A stretch of 50,638 bases of DNA from a virus, in the IMG/VR virus record IMGVR_UViG_3300045922_000571, positions 1 to 50,638 of that record; one strand, given 5' to 3'. Positions within the stretch are counted from its first letter, which is position 1. Each line of letters opens with the position of its first letter. This document shows positions 6,179-14,300 of the stretch, one piece after another. The position numbers and the translations under genes are program-made. The notes below the pieces were generated by a model. The model was not told where the DNA came from and made no database searches. It was given only the letters and a program-made list of their open reading frames with translations.

Positions 6179-7558
6179 ATGACGGCGGCGGCGCGGAAGC
6201 CAGTCGCCAGCGAAGGCGACAAGCGCCCAGCCCTGATGGCTGCGCTCGGAGTCATCGCGTGGCTCCAACTGCCGCGAGCGATTAATCGGCTCGACATGCA
6301 GCAAGGTTCCGCAGAAGGGCGCGTCAAGGCCTGCATCTACGAGCACACCCTCGGAGAGTACGGCCATCTCACCCAGGTCGTCGAGGATTCGCATGGCAAG
6401 AAGCTGGCTGTGGCCATGCACCTCGAAACCCATCGCGATGGGACGGCGCGGCTCCGGTTTCTCAACCAAGCCGACATTGCCAAGGAGACCGGGCTCGATC
6501 GTGCGGTGGTCTGCCGTGTGATCAAAAAGCTCGAAGCCGACGGGCGGATTCGACTGCTACCGCCGCACGGCCGGCGCATCGCCTTGGTGCCGGAGCCTGA
6601 GGCATCCCCAAGCTCCTACACAGGCGAAGAAAAAGCGAACGGATGTTGTGTGTACACAAACACGCTGTGGAGGCTAAACGTGACAGATCCTTTGTTTTCA
6701 AAGGAATACGCGGACACCCTCCGGCGCTGGGCGGAGGAGGAATATGTCCGCTTCCAGCAGGAGCACAACGCCAAGCGGGCGCAATTTTTGCGGGACTGGC
6801 GGCGAGAGGATGAGGAGTTCTGCAGAGCTCTCGGAGCCGAGGTCCAGGCCAAACTGAACGAGCTCCGCGCCCAACTGGGACTCCCACCGTACGACCCCGC
6901 GACGCAACAGGAATTGACCACCGCGGGCAAAACGCCTGCGGCCGAGGCTGCCGCGGATTTGCACACGAAACAACCGTTTTCTTTTTCTTCGCCGGAGCGC
7001 TCCTCGCAAGTGTCTGAAACGGCTGAACTTACGAATTCCGCTGTTGTGTACACGCAACAAGCGTTCGCTTTTTCTTCGCCGGTGGACGATCCATCGTCCC
7101 CAGCCGCCGCGGTCGAAACCCTCGACGGTTTCGACGACGCGCTCACAGCCGCCTTCGACGACCGCGGCAAGCCCATCCCGACGCGGGCGCAAGTCGAGCG
7201 CGTCTTCGAGGCCCTGCCTCCAGGCTCGCGCGATGCCTACCTCATCGATCTGACCCAACCATCGAACGGGCAGAAAGCCCGCATCGACCGCATGGCCCAC
7301 CCCGGAGCGCTCAAAGCCGACGTCCAGGAATTCGTCAAACGCCGCTGGCCGCGGCTTAAAGAAAAGCTCGAAGAAGCCCGCCGAAAGCAAATGGAATGGG
7401 AGGCCCGGCAGGCCGCCGAGGAGGCGCGCTTGGCCGAGGAGATAGCGGCGCGGCCGCCGAACCAGCGCGAAGACTGGGAGGAGCAGTTTCTGCGCGATTA
7501 CCGCAAGCGCCACCGCCACGGCCCGCCGAAAACTCGCGCGGCAGGAGGCTCCGGGTGA
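6179..7558 (+). CDS. Putative replication initiator with winged-HTH domain
   Basis: ATG 6179 has GGGAG seven bases upstream; an in-frame GTG at 6152 behind AAAGGGGG is the alternative start. The 459-residue product has a winged helix-turn-helix at about 93-128 (LNQADIAKETGLDRAVVCRV and a wing around GRIRLLPPHGRR). Charged helical segments and, near the end, a long Glu/Arg coiled coil (about 375-430) follow. HTH-first phage proteins of this size at this position are often replication initiators. The gene also carries three copies of a 35-bp element in opposite orientations (6623-6657, 6959-6993, 7046-7080), as expected when an origin lies inside the initiator gene, as in lambda O. A transcriptional regulator is the main alternative. 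Confidence 0.65.
   Translation: MTAAARKPVASEGDKRPALMAALGVIAWLQLPRAINRLDMQQGSAEGRVKACIYEHTLGEYGHLTQVVEDSHGKKLAVAMHLETHRDGTARLRFLNQADIAKETGLDRAVVCRVIKKLEADGRIRLLPPHGRRIALVPEPEASPSSYTGEEKANGCCVYTNTLWRLNVTDPLFSKEYADTLRRWAEEEYVRFQQEHNAKRAQFLRDWRREDEEFCRALGAEVQAKLNELRAQLGLPPYDPATQQELTTAGKTPAAEAAADLHTKQPFSFSSPERSSQVSETAELTNSAVVYTQQAFAFSSPVDDPSSPAAAVETLDGFDDALTAAFDDRGKPIPTRAQVERVFEALPPGSRDAYLIDLTQPSNGQKARIDRMAHPGALKADVQEFVKRRWPRLKEKLEEARRKQMEWEARQAAEEARLAEEIAARPPNQREDWEEQFLRDYRKRHRHGPPKTRAAGGSG
6623..6657 (+). repeat. Iteron-like 35-bp element, copy 1 (forward)
   Basis: The element begins GGCGAAGAAAAAGCGAACG and ends GTGTACAC. It matches the reverse complement of 7046-7080 at 32 of 35 positions and that of 6959-6993 at 28 of 35. 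Because the copies are in opposite orientations they encode unrelated residues (GEEKANGCCVYT here), so the conservation is at the DNA level. Confidence 0.85.
6959..6993 (-). repeat. Iteron-like 35-bp element, copy 2 (inverted)
   Basis: Reverse complement of the element at 6623-6657 with 28 of 35 matches. Divergence is in the middle and in the GTGTACAC half, which here reads GTGTGCAA on the minus strand. It encodes HTKQPFSFSSP in the gene frame. Confidence 0.8.
7046..7080 (-). repeat. Iteron-like 35-bp element, copy 3 (inverted)
   Basis: Reverse complement of 6623-6657 with 32 of 35 matches. On the minus strand it contains TTGTTGCGTGTACA, a 14-mer that recurs at 11188-11201 in the convergent intergenic region. 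It encodes VYTQQAFAFSSP in the gene frame. Confidence 0.85.
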
Positions 7559-7842
7559 CGCCGCGGCAGTCGCCGCGTCTCGAAGAGCAGATCAAGATCG
7601 TCCGTGCGCTGTTGGCGCTGCGCCGGGCCGGGCGCATTCCGGCGATCTGGGTCGAGCAAGGGCGCATCTCGGTCGACATGGGCTATGGCACGCAGCAGCG
7701 GATTACCTGGCAGCAGGCCGCGCGCCTCGCCGCCGGAGAGCCGTTCGACCAGGTCTGCCCCGCCGATCTGCCCGTGCCGAAGCCGCTCGCCCGGCGCCCC
7801 GTCCCGATCCGCAGAGCCGGCAACGGGAGGAGAGTCGCATGA
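7555..7842 (+). CDS. Small hypothetical protein downstream of the initiator
   Basis: A GTG start overlaps the initiator stop (GTGA) with AGGAGG a few bases upstream. The 95-residue product has an N-terminal helix (SPRLEEQIKIVRALLALRRAG), a short beta segment (IPAIWVEQGRISVDMGYG) and a basic C-terminus. No family recognised. Confidence 0.7.
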   Translation: MTPRQSPRLEEQIKIVRALLALRRAGRIPAIWVEQGRISVDMGYGTQQRITWQQAARLAAGEPFDQVCPADLPVPKPLARRPVPIRRAGNGRRVA

Positions 7843-8036
7843 AGCCGCAGATCTACCTGGCGCCCGACGGCGTGCTCGACGTGATGCTCGACGGGCTTCT
7901 GGTCGGCTCGATCCGGCTCAAGCCCTACGCGATCGAGGTCACCCTCGAAGCCCAGGGCTTCGACGTCCAGGTGTCGGCCAACGGCGGAATCACGGCGCTG
8001 TTCCGGCTGCGGCCAGCGGCGGAGGAGGAGAAATAG
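7839..8036 (+). CDS. Small hypothetical beta-rich protein
   Basis: A 65-residue protein starting in an ATGA overlap. Alternating hydrophobic stretches (VLDVMLDGLLVGSIRLK, AIEVTLEAQGFDVQVSANGG) suggest a small beta fold. Its end carries a GGAGGAG run that serves the HNH gene. Function unknown. Confidence 0.65.
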   Translation: MKPQIYLAPDGVLDVMLDGLLVGSIRLKPYAIEVTLEAQGFDVQVSANGGITALFRLRPAAEEEK

Positions 8037-8038
8037 CG

Positions 8039-8476
8039 ATGCCGATACGGCCCGAGTGGCGCCGCTTCTACGGCCGGGAATGGCGCGAGCAGGTGCGCGC
8101 GCGCATACTGGCGCGCGCCGGCGGCCAGTGCGAGCGCTGCGGCAAGCCTGACCGCCGCATCGTCTGGACGGCCAGCGGCCGGCGCGCTGACGGCGAGCAC
8201 TGGATGTGCTGGCGCTTGTCGCGCTATGAGCCGTGGCGCGACCAGCGCGGCAGAACCCTTCCGGCTGGGGCGCCGCCGCCCGGCCGGAGCCGCCGCGTGC
8301 GCGTCATCCTCACGGTCGCGCACCTCAACCATGACCCGCGCGACAACCGCGACACGAATCTCGCGGCGCTGTGCCAGTGGTGCCACCTGAACTACGATCG
8401 GCCGCATCACCGCGCCACGCGCGCGGCGCGCAAGGACGCGGCGCGGCCGCTGCTCACGCTGGGAGGCGTTCGATGA
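8039..8476 (+). CDS. HNH endonuclease
   Basis: A 145-residue protein with GGAGGAG 8-15 bases upstream of ATG 8039. It has a CERC zinc knuckle (C31, C34), the HNH core with VAHLNHDPRDNRDTNL and a closing LCQWCHLNYDRPHH that supplies the second Cys pair and the final His. The layout fits a zinc-stabilised beta-beta-alpha-metal nuclease. Free-standing phage HNH enzymes cut DNA in homing, packaging or degradation of competitor DNA. This one is in the early arm, far from the terminase genes, so a packaging role is less likely than in phages where the two are adjacent. Confidence 0.85.
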   Translation: MPIRPEWRRFYGREWREQVRARILARAGGQCERCGKPDRRIVWTASGRRADGEHWMCWRLSRYEPWRDQRGRTLPAGAPPPGRSRRVRVILTVAHLNHDPRDNRDTNLAALCQWCHLNYDRPHHRATRAARKDAARPLLTLGGVR

Positions 8477-8679
8477 GAGTGTGCCGCATCTGCGGATGCA
8501 CGGACGAAGTGCCGTGCTTGGTCTACGACGTCGATCACGGCTTCGACCGCCCGTGCTGGTGGTTCGAGCCGGATCTGTGTTCTGTCTGCGCCGGCGTCGA
8601 CGGCGCAGACCTGATCGCACAACGAGGAGGAATCAGATGGGAGAAGTTCGAGAACTCGATGAGAGATCCGCGCCGGTAG
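8473..8679 (+). CDS. Small zinc-ribbon-like protein
   Basis: A 68-residue protein starting in an ATGA overlap with the HNH gene. Cysteines C4 and C7 (CRICGCTDEVPC) near the N-terminus and a CSVC pair after a tryptophan-rich WWFEPDL segment form a plausible four-Cys zinc site. Such small proteins are common in phages of soil bacteria; no function is known to me. Its 3-prime end overlaps the next small gene. Confidence 0.75.
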   Translation: MRVCRICGCTDEVPCLVYDVDHGFDRPCWWFEPDLCSVCAGVDGADLIAQRGGIRWEKFENSMRDPRR

Positions 8680-8807
8680 TGATCCCGGAAGGGTGTTTCC
8701 CGAGACCGGACACCGACGGCGGAGAAACGATTCGTGAAAGGCCGCCGGCGCTTCCGGGAGGCTGCTTTCCGCGAGATGCGTCCACCCAAGGAGGGCTCGA
8801 GCAATGA
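8637..8807 (+). CDS. Small protein with a duplicated CFPR segment
   Basis: A 56-residue protein supported by GAGGAGG 6-12 bases before ATG 8637 and by ATGA coupling to the next gene. The sequence repeats itself: IPEGCFPRPDT and LPGGCFPRDAS, about 26 residues apart, each with a single Cys. No family recognised; it overlaps the preceding gene by 43 bp. Confidence 0.6.
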   Translation: MGEVRELDERSAPVVIPEGCFPRPDTDGGETIRERPPALPGGCFPRDASTQGGLEQ

Positions 8808-9142
8808 TGCGCGTCTACCCAGAGGACCTGCGCCGCCAAGTGCTCGACGCCGTGCGCGCGGCGCCGCAGAGCGTCAACGCGATCGCGAAAGCCTACGGAA
8901 TCGGCTCGCCATCGACCATCGTCCGCTGGGCGCGCCAAGCCGGAATCCGCTTACCGGACGCGCGTGAGCGGATGCGGTTCGGCGCAACCGAAGGAGCGCG
9001 CCGGCGCTGGGGCGACTTCGAGCGCCGCCGGCGAAAGGCGCAGGCGCTCCGCCAGCGCGGCGCGATGCTCGCTCAGATCGCCCAGCAGCTCGGCTACAGA
9101 TCGACTGCTGGCGCCTATTACGCTGCCAGGAGGAAAAAATGA
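8804..9142 (+). CDS. Small DNA-binding protein with two HTH segments
   Basis: A 112-residue basic protein. Residues about 6-48 look like the HTH of transposase/InsE-type regulators (DLRRQVLDAVRAAP, IAKAYGIGSPSTIVRWARQA). A second HTH-like segment at about 82-108 reads LRQRGAMLAQIAQQLGYRS. No catalytic residues follow, so it is not a transposase. It probably regulates phage or host transcription. It overlaps its neighbours at both ends (ATGA), placing it in the same operon as the DUF1874 gene. Confidence 0.75.
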   Translation: MMRVYPEDLRRQVLDAVRAAPQSVNAIAKAYGIGSPSTIVRWARQAGIRLPDARERMRFGATEGARRRWGDFERRRRKAQALRQRGAMLAQIAQQLGYRSTAGAYYAARRKK

Positions 9143-9486
9143 AATATCTACTCAACTCGGCCGTCATAACCGGCCCTGGAACATACCGCTATCGTCTGAT
9201 CAGCCACGAGGAAGCCAGAGACTGGATTCGGCGCAATGCCGGCGCGGTCGAATCTCGCATAGGATACGCCCAGACGGCCGAATATATCCGCAGGGAATTG
9301 GGCTTCGACTGCCCGATCTCGCGCGAGGCGATCACGATGAACCCCGGCGACGAAGCCCTGGTTGTGCGGCTGCGCTATCGGCTCGACGATCCGGGCCTCA
9401 AGAGCCAGCAGCCGACGTTTCCACCCGATGCCTGGGAAATCGGGCTGCTGGAATGTTCTCTGGACCTGGACAACAAGGAGGGATAA
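9139..9486 (+). CDS. DUF1874 / STIV B116-like protein, candidate AcrIII-1 ring nuclease
   Basis: A 115-residue protein with the hallmarks of DUF1874: a start MKYLLNSAVIT, a central IGYAQTAEYIRRELG, then GDEALVVRLRYRL and a final WEIGLLECSL. The viral family member AcrIII-1 (SIRV1 gp29, 114 residues) degrades cyclic tetra-adenylate and so blocks type III CRISPR immunity, with His47 as the general acid. Here the aligned position is Tyr43 (IGY instead of IGH), and the Arg85/Glu88 region reads R81-L-D-D84. The fold and ligand pocket appear kept but catalysis may be altered; a cA4-binding sponge is possible. It is coupled to an HTH gene by ATGA, which suggests early expression. Confidence 0.8.
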   Translation: MKYLLNSAVITGPGTYRYRLISHEEARDWIRRNAGAVESRIGYAQTAEYIRRELGFDCPISREAITMNPGDEALVVRLRYRLDDPGLKSQQPTFPPDAWEIGLLECSLDLDNKEG

Positions 9487-9840
9487 ATGCCAGCAGTGTA
9501 TAGTTACTCCGTCAGGATCGAGCAAGGCGCCAGCCTCTCGGCCGCGGTAGTCATCGACGGCCTTGTGCCGGTGCGCATTCAGACGCCGGCGGCGATCGAC
9601 GGTACGGTGATGACGTTCGAGGCTTCGAGCGACGGCCAGAACTTCGCTCAGCTCTGGGACCCGGTCGGCCCCGGCGCCGAATACCAGATCGCGATCGGCG
9701 CGTCGAAGTCGATTTCGCTCAGAGCGAGCGACTTCATGGGTGTGCGCGCCATCAAACTGCGCACGGGGACGTCCGGCTCGCCGACGGCGCAGAGCGCGGC
9801 GCGTGTTCTGACGCTGGTGTGTGCCCAGTTGACGCCATGA
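9487..9840 (+). CDS. Beta-rich phage protein, probable virion or decoration component
   Basis: A 117-residue protein lacking charged helices and rich in Val, Ala, Ser and Gly, with alternating beta strands (LSAAVVIDGLVPVRIQTPAA, VMTFEASSDGQNF, VRAIKLRTGTSG). Proteins with this LVPV-IQ-PAA and SDG pattern occur widely in phage structural gene clusters. The gene starts directly behind the DUF1874 stop after a GAGGGAT sequence and overlaps the LamG-like gene by ATGA. A virion role is inferred; it is transcribed opposite to the main structural operon. Confidence 0.65.
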   Translation: MPAVYSYSVRIEQGASLSAAVVIDGLVPVRIQTPAAIDGTVMTFEASSDGQNFAQLWDPVGPGAEYQIAIGASKSISLRASDFMGVRAIKLRTGTSGSPTAQSAARVLTLVCAQLTP

Positions 9841-10559
9841 CGCCGGCAAACGCGACGCCACTGGCAGCCATCGAACCCTACCCGCGCTTGCCACGCGCGG
9901 GCTTGGTGGCGCTCTGGGACATGCGGCAACTGTCTGGCAACCAGGTCGTAGACGGTTCTGGGAACAACCGCCCGCTGACGCTTCCGGCGGCCCCGAACCA
10001 GCCCACTCCCGTGGCCGAAGGCCTCTCGTTCGACGGCAACGACTACGCCGACAGCGGCCTGACGCAGCTCGGCCCGGTCAAATTCTGGCCGCCAGACGGC
10101 CAGCCGTGGACGGTAGCGGCGCTCGCGCGCGCCCTCCACGGCGCAACCAACAGCACGATCTTGGCGAAGGCCTCCACCGGAACGGCCTATCAGTTCGGGA
10201 TCGCGGCAGCGACGGACCAGCGCCTGCGCATCAACCTGCGCGGGCTGTCCAACAACTTTGCCGCCAGCGATCAGGTCTGGCACCTGATCGCCTGCTACTA
10301 CACCGGCGCGGCCGCATATGGCGTGCTCGATCCCTTCCGGCAGCATTCGCTGCTGGGCATCGGCACCGGCCCGGAAGCCACCACGGAGCGCGTCATCGTC
10401 GGAGCGCGCCTCAACGGCACGGACAGCTTCTTGCTCGCCGGATCGAAAGTCGCCTGGATTGGGGTCTGGCAGCGGGCGCTCAGACCCAGGGAGTTTCGCG
10501 AGTTATTCGAGTACCTGGTGCGCAGCTTCGCCGGCAGCGGAGTGCGCATCGGGCAATGA
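9837..10559 (+). CDS. Concanavalin A/LamG-like protein, possible adhesion or tail-fibre component
   Basis: ATG 9837 overlaps the preceding stop. The 240-residue product begins its domain with GLVALWDMRQLSGNQVVDGS, the usual start of LamG-type jelly rolls in phage proteins. It continues with LSFDGNDYADSG, WTVAALARA, a VWHLIACYYTG strand and a final VAWIGVWQRALRPREFREL helix-strand motif. Such domains bind glycans. Together with the preceding beta-rich protein it forms a short adhesion-like module on the early strand. Confidence 0.75.
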   Translation: MTPANATPLAAIEPYPRLPRAGLVALWDMRQLSGNQVVDGSGNNRPLTLPAAPNQPTPVAEGLSFDGNDYADSGLTQLGPVKFWPPDGQPWTVAALARALHGATNSTILAKASTGTAYQFGIAAATDQRLRINLRGLSNNFAASDQVWHLIACYYTGAAAYGVLDPFRQHSLLGIGTGPEATTERVIVGARLNGTDSFLLAGSKVAWIGVWQRALRPREFRELFEYLVRSFAGSGVRIGQ

Positions 10560-10573
10560 AAGGAGACGGAAAG

Positions 10574-10720
10574 ATGGAACTGCTCGGTTGGATGCTATTG
10601 TTCGGGGTCGCAGCCGCAGCGGTGGTATTCACTGCCCTGCTCATCTGGAGAGTTTTCGAGATGCGGCGCGAGCGGCGCGAAATGCGCGAACTGCGCGCGA
10701 TCGTCCGCAGGTACGAGTGA
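10574..10720 (+). CDS. Small single-span membrane protein
   Basis: A 48-residue protein from ATG 10574, which has AAGGAG 8 bases upstream; an earlier ATG at 10556 lacks a site. Residues about 4-26 form one transmembrane helix (LLGWMLLFGVAAAAVVFTAL within it). The remainder is a highly charged basic-acidic helix (RRERREMRELRAIVRRYE), probably cytoplasmic. It could be a holin-like or accessory membrane protein; the sequence does not decide. Confidence 0.7.
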   Translation: MELLGWMLLFGVAAAAVVFTALLIWRVFEMRRERREMRELRAIVRRYE

Positions 10721-11061
10721 TGTTCGAATCAGGCAGGATCATGACCTGCCTGATCTGCGGCCGCAAGGAGCGAGCCGACGGCCCGGCGGGAACCTCGTGG
10801 CGGGCCATTACGCTCGGTGACCCCGAGCCGTACTATCTCTGCCCGCTAGAGCTGCCCGAAGGCGGCCGCGGCGCCGAGGACTTCGCCCTCGCCTACCAGA
10901 TCATCATCCTCGCGATCGTCATCAAGCGCGAGGGCGGTCTGCTGATGGCAAGCCCGCTCGGCCCCTGGATTGCGGCGCGGCGGACGGGCAAGGTGCCCCG
11001 CTACTCCTACGACGCCTTCCTGCGCTTCCTCCCCACCCTGATCGGCTCAGGGCTGAACTAG
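10720..11061 (+). CDS. Hypothetical protein with N-terminal CxxC, last gene of the early arm
   Basis: A 113-residue protein starting in a TGATG overlap. An N-terminal CLICGRKE knuckle is followed about 30 residues later by a lone Cys (YYLCPLELPEG). The middle is helical and hydrophobic (LAYQIIILAIVIKREGG), reminiscent of small phage zinc-ribbon proteins with a helical hairpin. No function assigned. No terminator is visible directly downstream. Confidence 0.65.
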   Translation: MFESGRIMTCLICGRKERADGPAGTSWRAITLGDPEPYYLCPLELPEGGRGAEDFALAYQIIILAIVIKREGGLLMASPLGPWIAARRTGKVPRYSYDAFLRFLPTLIGSGLN

Positions 11062-11166
11062 CCCCCGCCCGGAAGCCCGAGCCACACGCCCCAAATACCC
11101 GCCGTCTGCCCCCGAATTTAAGGCGAATAGCAGGCGAACAAAATTGGGGTGCAGAGAAAGGAAATA

Positions 11167-11205
11167 TTGCGTGTACATCAACAAATTTGTTGCGTGTACA
11201 TCAAC
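11167..11205 (+). repeat. Two direct iteron-like repeats
   Basis: TTGCGTGTACATCAAC occurs at 11167-11182 and again at 11190-11205, a period of 23 bp (about two helical turns). The second copy with its flank contains TTGTTGCGTGTACA, which is also present on the minus strand of the element at 7046-7080. Confidence 0.85.
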
Positions 11206-11242
11206 TCGCATCATTATTTAAAACAAAGAAGTACAAAGAAGC

Positions 11243-11299
11243 GACGACGCCGACCTTCCTCTCCGGCGAAATACGCCTCCGAGGAAGGTCGTCGTCGTC
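11243..11299 (-). terminator. Large hairpin with T-rich flank, likely terminator of the late operon
   Basis: Arms 11243-11261 and 11281-11299 pair over 19 bp with one mismatch. The 19-base loop contains a small inner hairpin (GGCG AAATA CGCC, 11265-11277). On the minus strand the stem is followed by a T-rich stretch (TTCTTTGTACTTCTTTG), so it could end the transcript of the giant gene that stops at 11388. The T tract is interrupted, and a cruciform with another function is possible. Confidence 0.5.
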
Positions 11300-11387
11300 G
11301 TACGACCGACGACGACGACGCGCCACGGCGGACCGCTACAGCGGGAACGTGGACGCCGGCGAACTGAGAAGGGTGAGGAGTGTGGGA

Positions 11388-14300
11388 CTACTGCGGGCCT
11401 TCGACCAGCCGCTGGACGACTGGCCCGAGCGGCGCATGGCGGTAGGCGAGCCGCTTCCAGGCCTCAGCATCTCCAGGCTGCGTCAGGACGGTCTGCATCA
11501 CATCGGCGGCCATGCCAGCCGACGGCCCGAAGACGAATTCGAGCGGCTTGCGGCGCTCGGCGGACTCGATCATGTCCCAGACGATGCCGAGCGAACCCAC
11601 CGCTGCTGCGTCCTCGAGCCAGCGCCGCAGGCCTTCCGCATCGCGCTCCCGGCCCGTGATCAGGTTGCGTAGCGCCAGGATTGCCTCTCCGGTCAGCGGG
11701 AACAGCACCGAAAGGATGAACAGGTTCCGGAAGGCGCGGCCGAACTCGCCGCGGCGAGCCTCTTCGACGAGGCTCCTGTAGAGCAAGCGGGTTTGGCCGT
11801 AAATGAACGTCTTGAACTGGAAGAAGACCTTGCCCCAGTTCGTCGACGCCCATGCGGGGTGGTCTTGCGGCCGCGAGCGGAACTGCGTCAGGTCCGAGAA
11901 CCGCTTGGCCGCCATCAAGACCTCGTCGGCGGTGAGGCGCCGCCGCGCCAGAGCAGCATCCGGGTCGATGCCCAGCTCAAGCAGCGCCCGGCGCGCCCGC
12001 GCGTTCCGCGGGTTGCGCACCAGTTTCGCCAGCAGGCGCTCGGCGTACACAGCGCCCACATTGGCCGCCACAATCCGGTTCGCGCGTTCCGTCGCCGAAA
12101 AGCCGACAGCCTTGAGATAGCGCTCAAAGGCGCGCACCGAGCCGGCCAGTTCGCGGATCGGCTCGTGGAGCACAGGGTCGATCGTTGCGCCCGACTCGAC
12201 GGCGAGGCGCCGCCCCGGCTTGCCCAGCGCGGCCCGGATGCCCATCGCGAGCGCTGGAAAATCCGCGGCGAGCAGGCTGTTGAGCACGCCCTGAGTAGCG
12301 TTCGGGATCGCCGCCAGCCCGAGCTTCGCGGTTTGCAGGGCGCGCAGCCAGCGGCTGGCGCGCTCCATGTTCGAGTCGGCAGCGTTCGCCTGCCCGAGGA
12401 TGCGCCGCACCGCCTGATCGACCCAGTCCGCATTGCCGCCAGCGTCGGCGATGCGCCGGATGAGGCGCGCAACGACCTGGTTGTCCTGCCCCAGCTCCGC
12501 GATCTGCGCCAAGCGGATCGAAGCGCTCGCCACGTGCGTCGGCAGCACGCGCGCCGGGTCGGGGTCGTAGAACGGCAAGTCGATCTCGCGCGCGTATTCG
12601 AGCGAGCCGTGGCGGTGCATCTGCGCCCGGAACCGCAGTAGCTTCTGTAGCGCCTCATCGCGCGAGCGGGCCTGTCTGGTGCGCATCAGATACTCGATCA
12701 GCTTTTGCCGGCGTCCGCCCGTCTCGATGAAAGCGATGTACTCGTCCAGCAGCAGACTTGCGTGCTTAGCGTCCGGCTCGACCTTGAGGCGCACCAGATT
12801 CTCGATGACGTCGCGGCGCACCGGGCCGCTCCGCAAGGCGTCGATGTGACGGATCACGTGCGGGTAGTAGTCGCTCCGCCGGGCGAATAGCCGCCGCTGG
12901 CCCTCGGTGTTGCGGACGAGCACCTCCAGGTCTTCGGCTTCGTCCGCCAGCTCGTCGGTGATTTGCCGGATGACGCGGTAAGCCTGTTGGACCTGGTCGT
13001 CCATCGCATCGTCGCGGCCCTCGAGCACGTCGAGCAGGTTCCAGCGCTGCTCTCTGCTGAGCTGCGCCAAGCCCGAGTCGCCGAGGCGCAGCAGGCGCTT
13101 TCCGGCGGAGACTTCGCCCCAATCGTTTGCGCGGCGCAAGGCGTCCATCAGCGCCTTGCCGGCGCCGCCGCCCTGGCGCTCCAGGCGGACGTCGAGCGGC
13201 AGGAAGACCTCTTCGAGGAGCGCCGCAACGGCGCTGCGCCGTGCCCGGGCGCCTACTTCGCTCCGGATGCCGCGCGCCAGGCGCTGCGCATGCTCGGCGA
13301 GTGCGGTGAGCGCCTCGATCTCGATGCGGGACTGCCCCGAAGTGTCTCGCCACAGGCGCTTGGCCTCAAAGTACAGCCGCACCAACTGCCGCCGCACCGC
13401 CTCTCCGAAGCGCGCCAGCATCCGCTTGGACCACTCCGAGAACTTGACGATGCCGTCGCGGATGAGCTGCGCGCCGAACAGCAGGAAGTCCACAGTCGCC
13501 GCGCCACGCTCCCCGCCTTCCATGCCGCTTTCCGGTTCGGTTTCCATCCCCCGGCTCAGCTCGGCGGGGAATTCCTCGAGGATGCGCTTGAGGACTTGGA
13601 AGCCTTCGTCGTTGCTCGTGATGTAGTAGATCGGCACGACACCGCGCTCGTAGCGCACGCCGAGTTCGCGGAGCCGTCCGGTGTAGGCGCCAGGGTGGAC
13701 CTGGATCACCGTATTGCGTGCGACGCGCCCTCTGGTCAGGCGCACGCCGTTGGCGAGCTGATAGGGCGTGCCGTTGGAGAGCACGTCGTTCCAGACCTGC
13801 TGGGGTGTGATGCTGCGGCCCTGGGAGATCGCGGCGATCAGGTTCTGGAGCTGCGTCGGGTAGACTTCGACGCCGACGATGCGTTCGCCGCTTTCGCTGT
13901 CCTGGACGGCGTAAATGCCTCTGACGCCGGCGTCCTGAATGCGGCCCCACCAGCGCAGCACAGTGCCGCCGAGCAGGTCATGGCGCTCCGGCCGGAATTC
14001 GGGGATCGATTCGTAGGCCTTCTGCCAGAAGATTCTGGCGGCCTGCTCGCCCTCGGCGCCCTCGAACTGCTCAAGCTTGGCCTTCGCGATCGCCTCTTTC
14101 TCGCGGGCCCGTTCGATTTTGTCCTCGTAGTAAGCCTTGTCGAGCCGATCAACCGCGTCAGCCTTTTGCCGTTCGTACCGCTCGATGGTCTCTTTGTAGA
14201 ACGACAGTTCGGACTTCAGGTCATTGAGGTACTGAGCCAAGCTCTTGCGGTAAAAGCTCGCCTGTGGGACCTTGGTGCGCGCCCGGTCGGGGCGGACGAC

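Larger units (their letters stand above)
11062..11387. other. Convergent intergenic region, candidate origin or terminus
   Basis: The two genome arms end here. It contains two 16-bp direct repeats (11167-11205), the most AT-rich run of the genome (about 11205-11240), and a long hairpin (11243-11299) followed by an alternative hairpin made of GTC/GAC triplets (11291-11300 with 11307-11316). No convincing gene lies on either strand. The repeats share a 14-mer with the element inside the initiator gene. Confidence 0.55.

Noticed and set aside
8804-9142. Transposase or insertion sequence remnant
   Set aside because: Only HTH segments are present, with no catalytic triad, no terminal inverted repeats and no target duplication.
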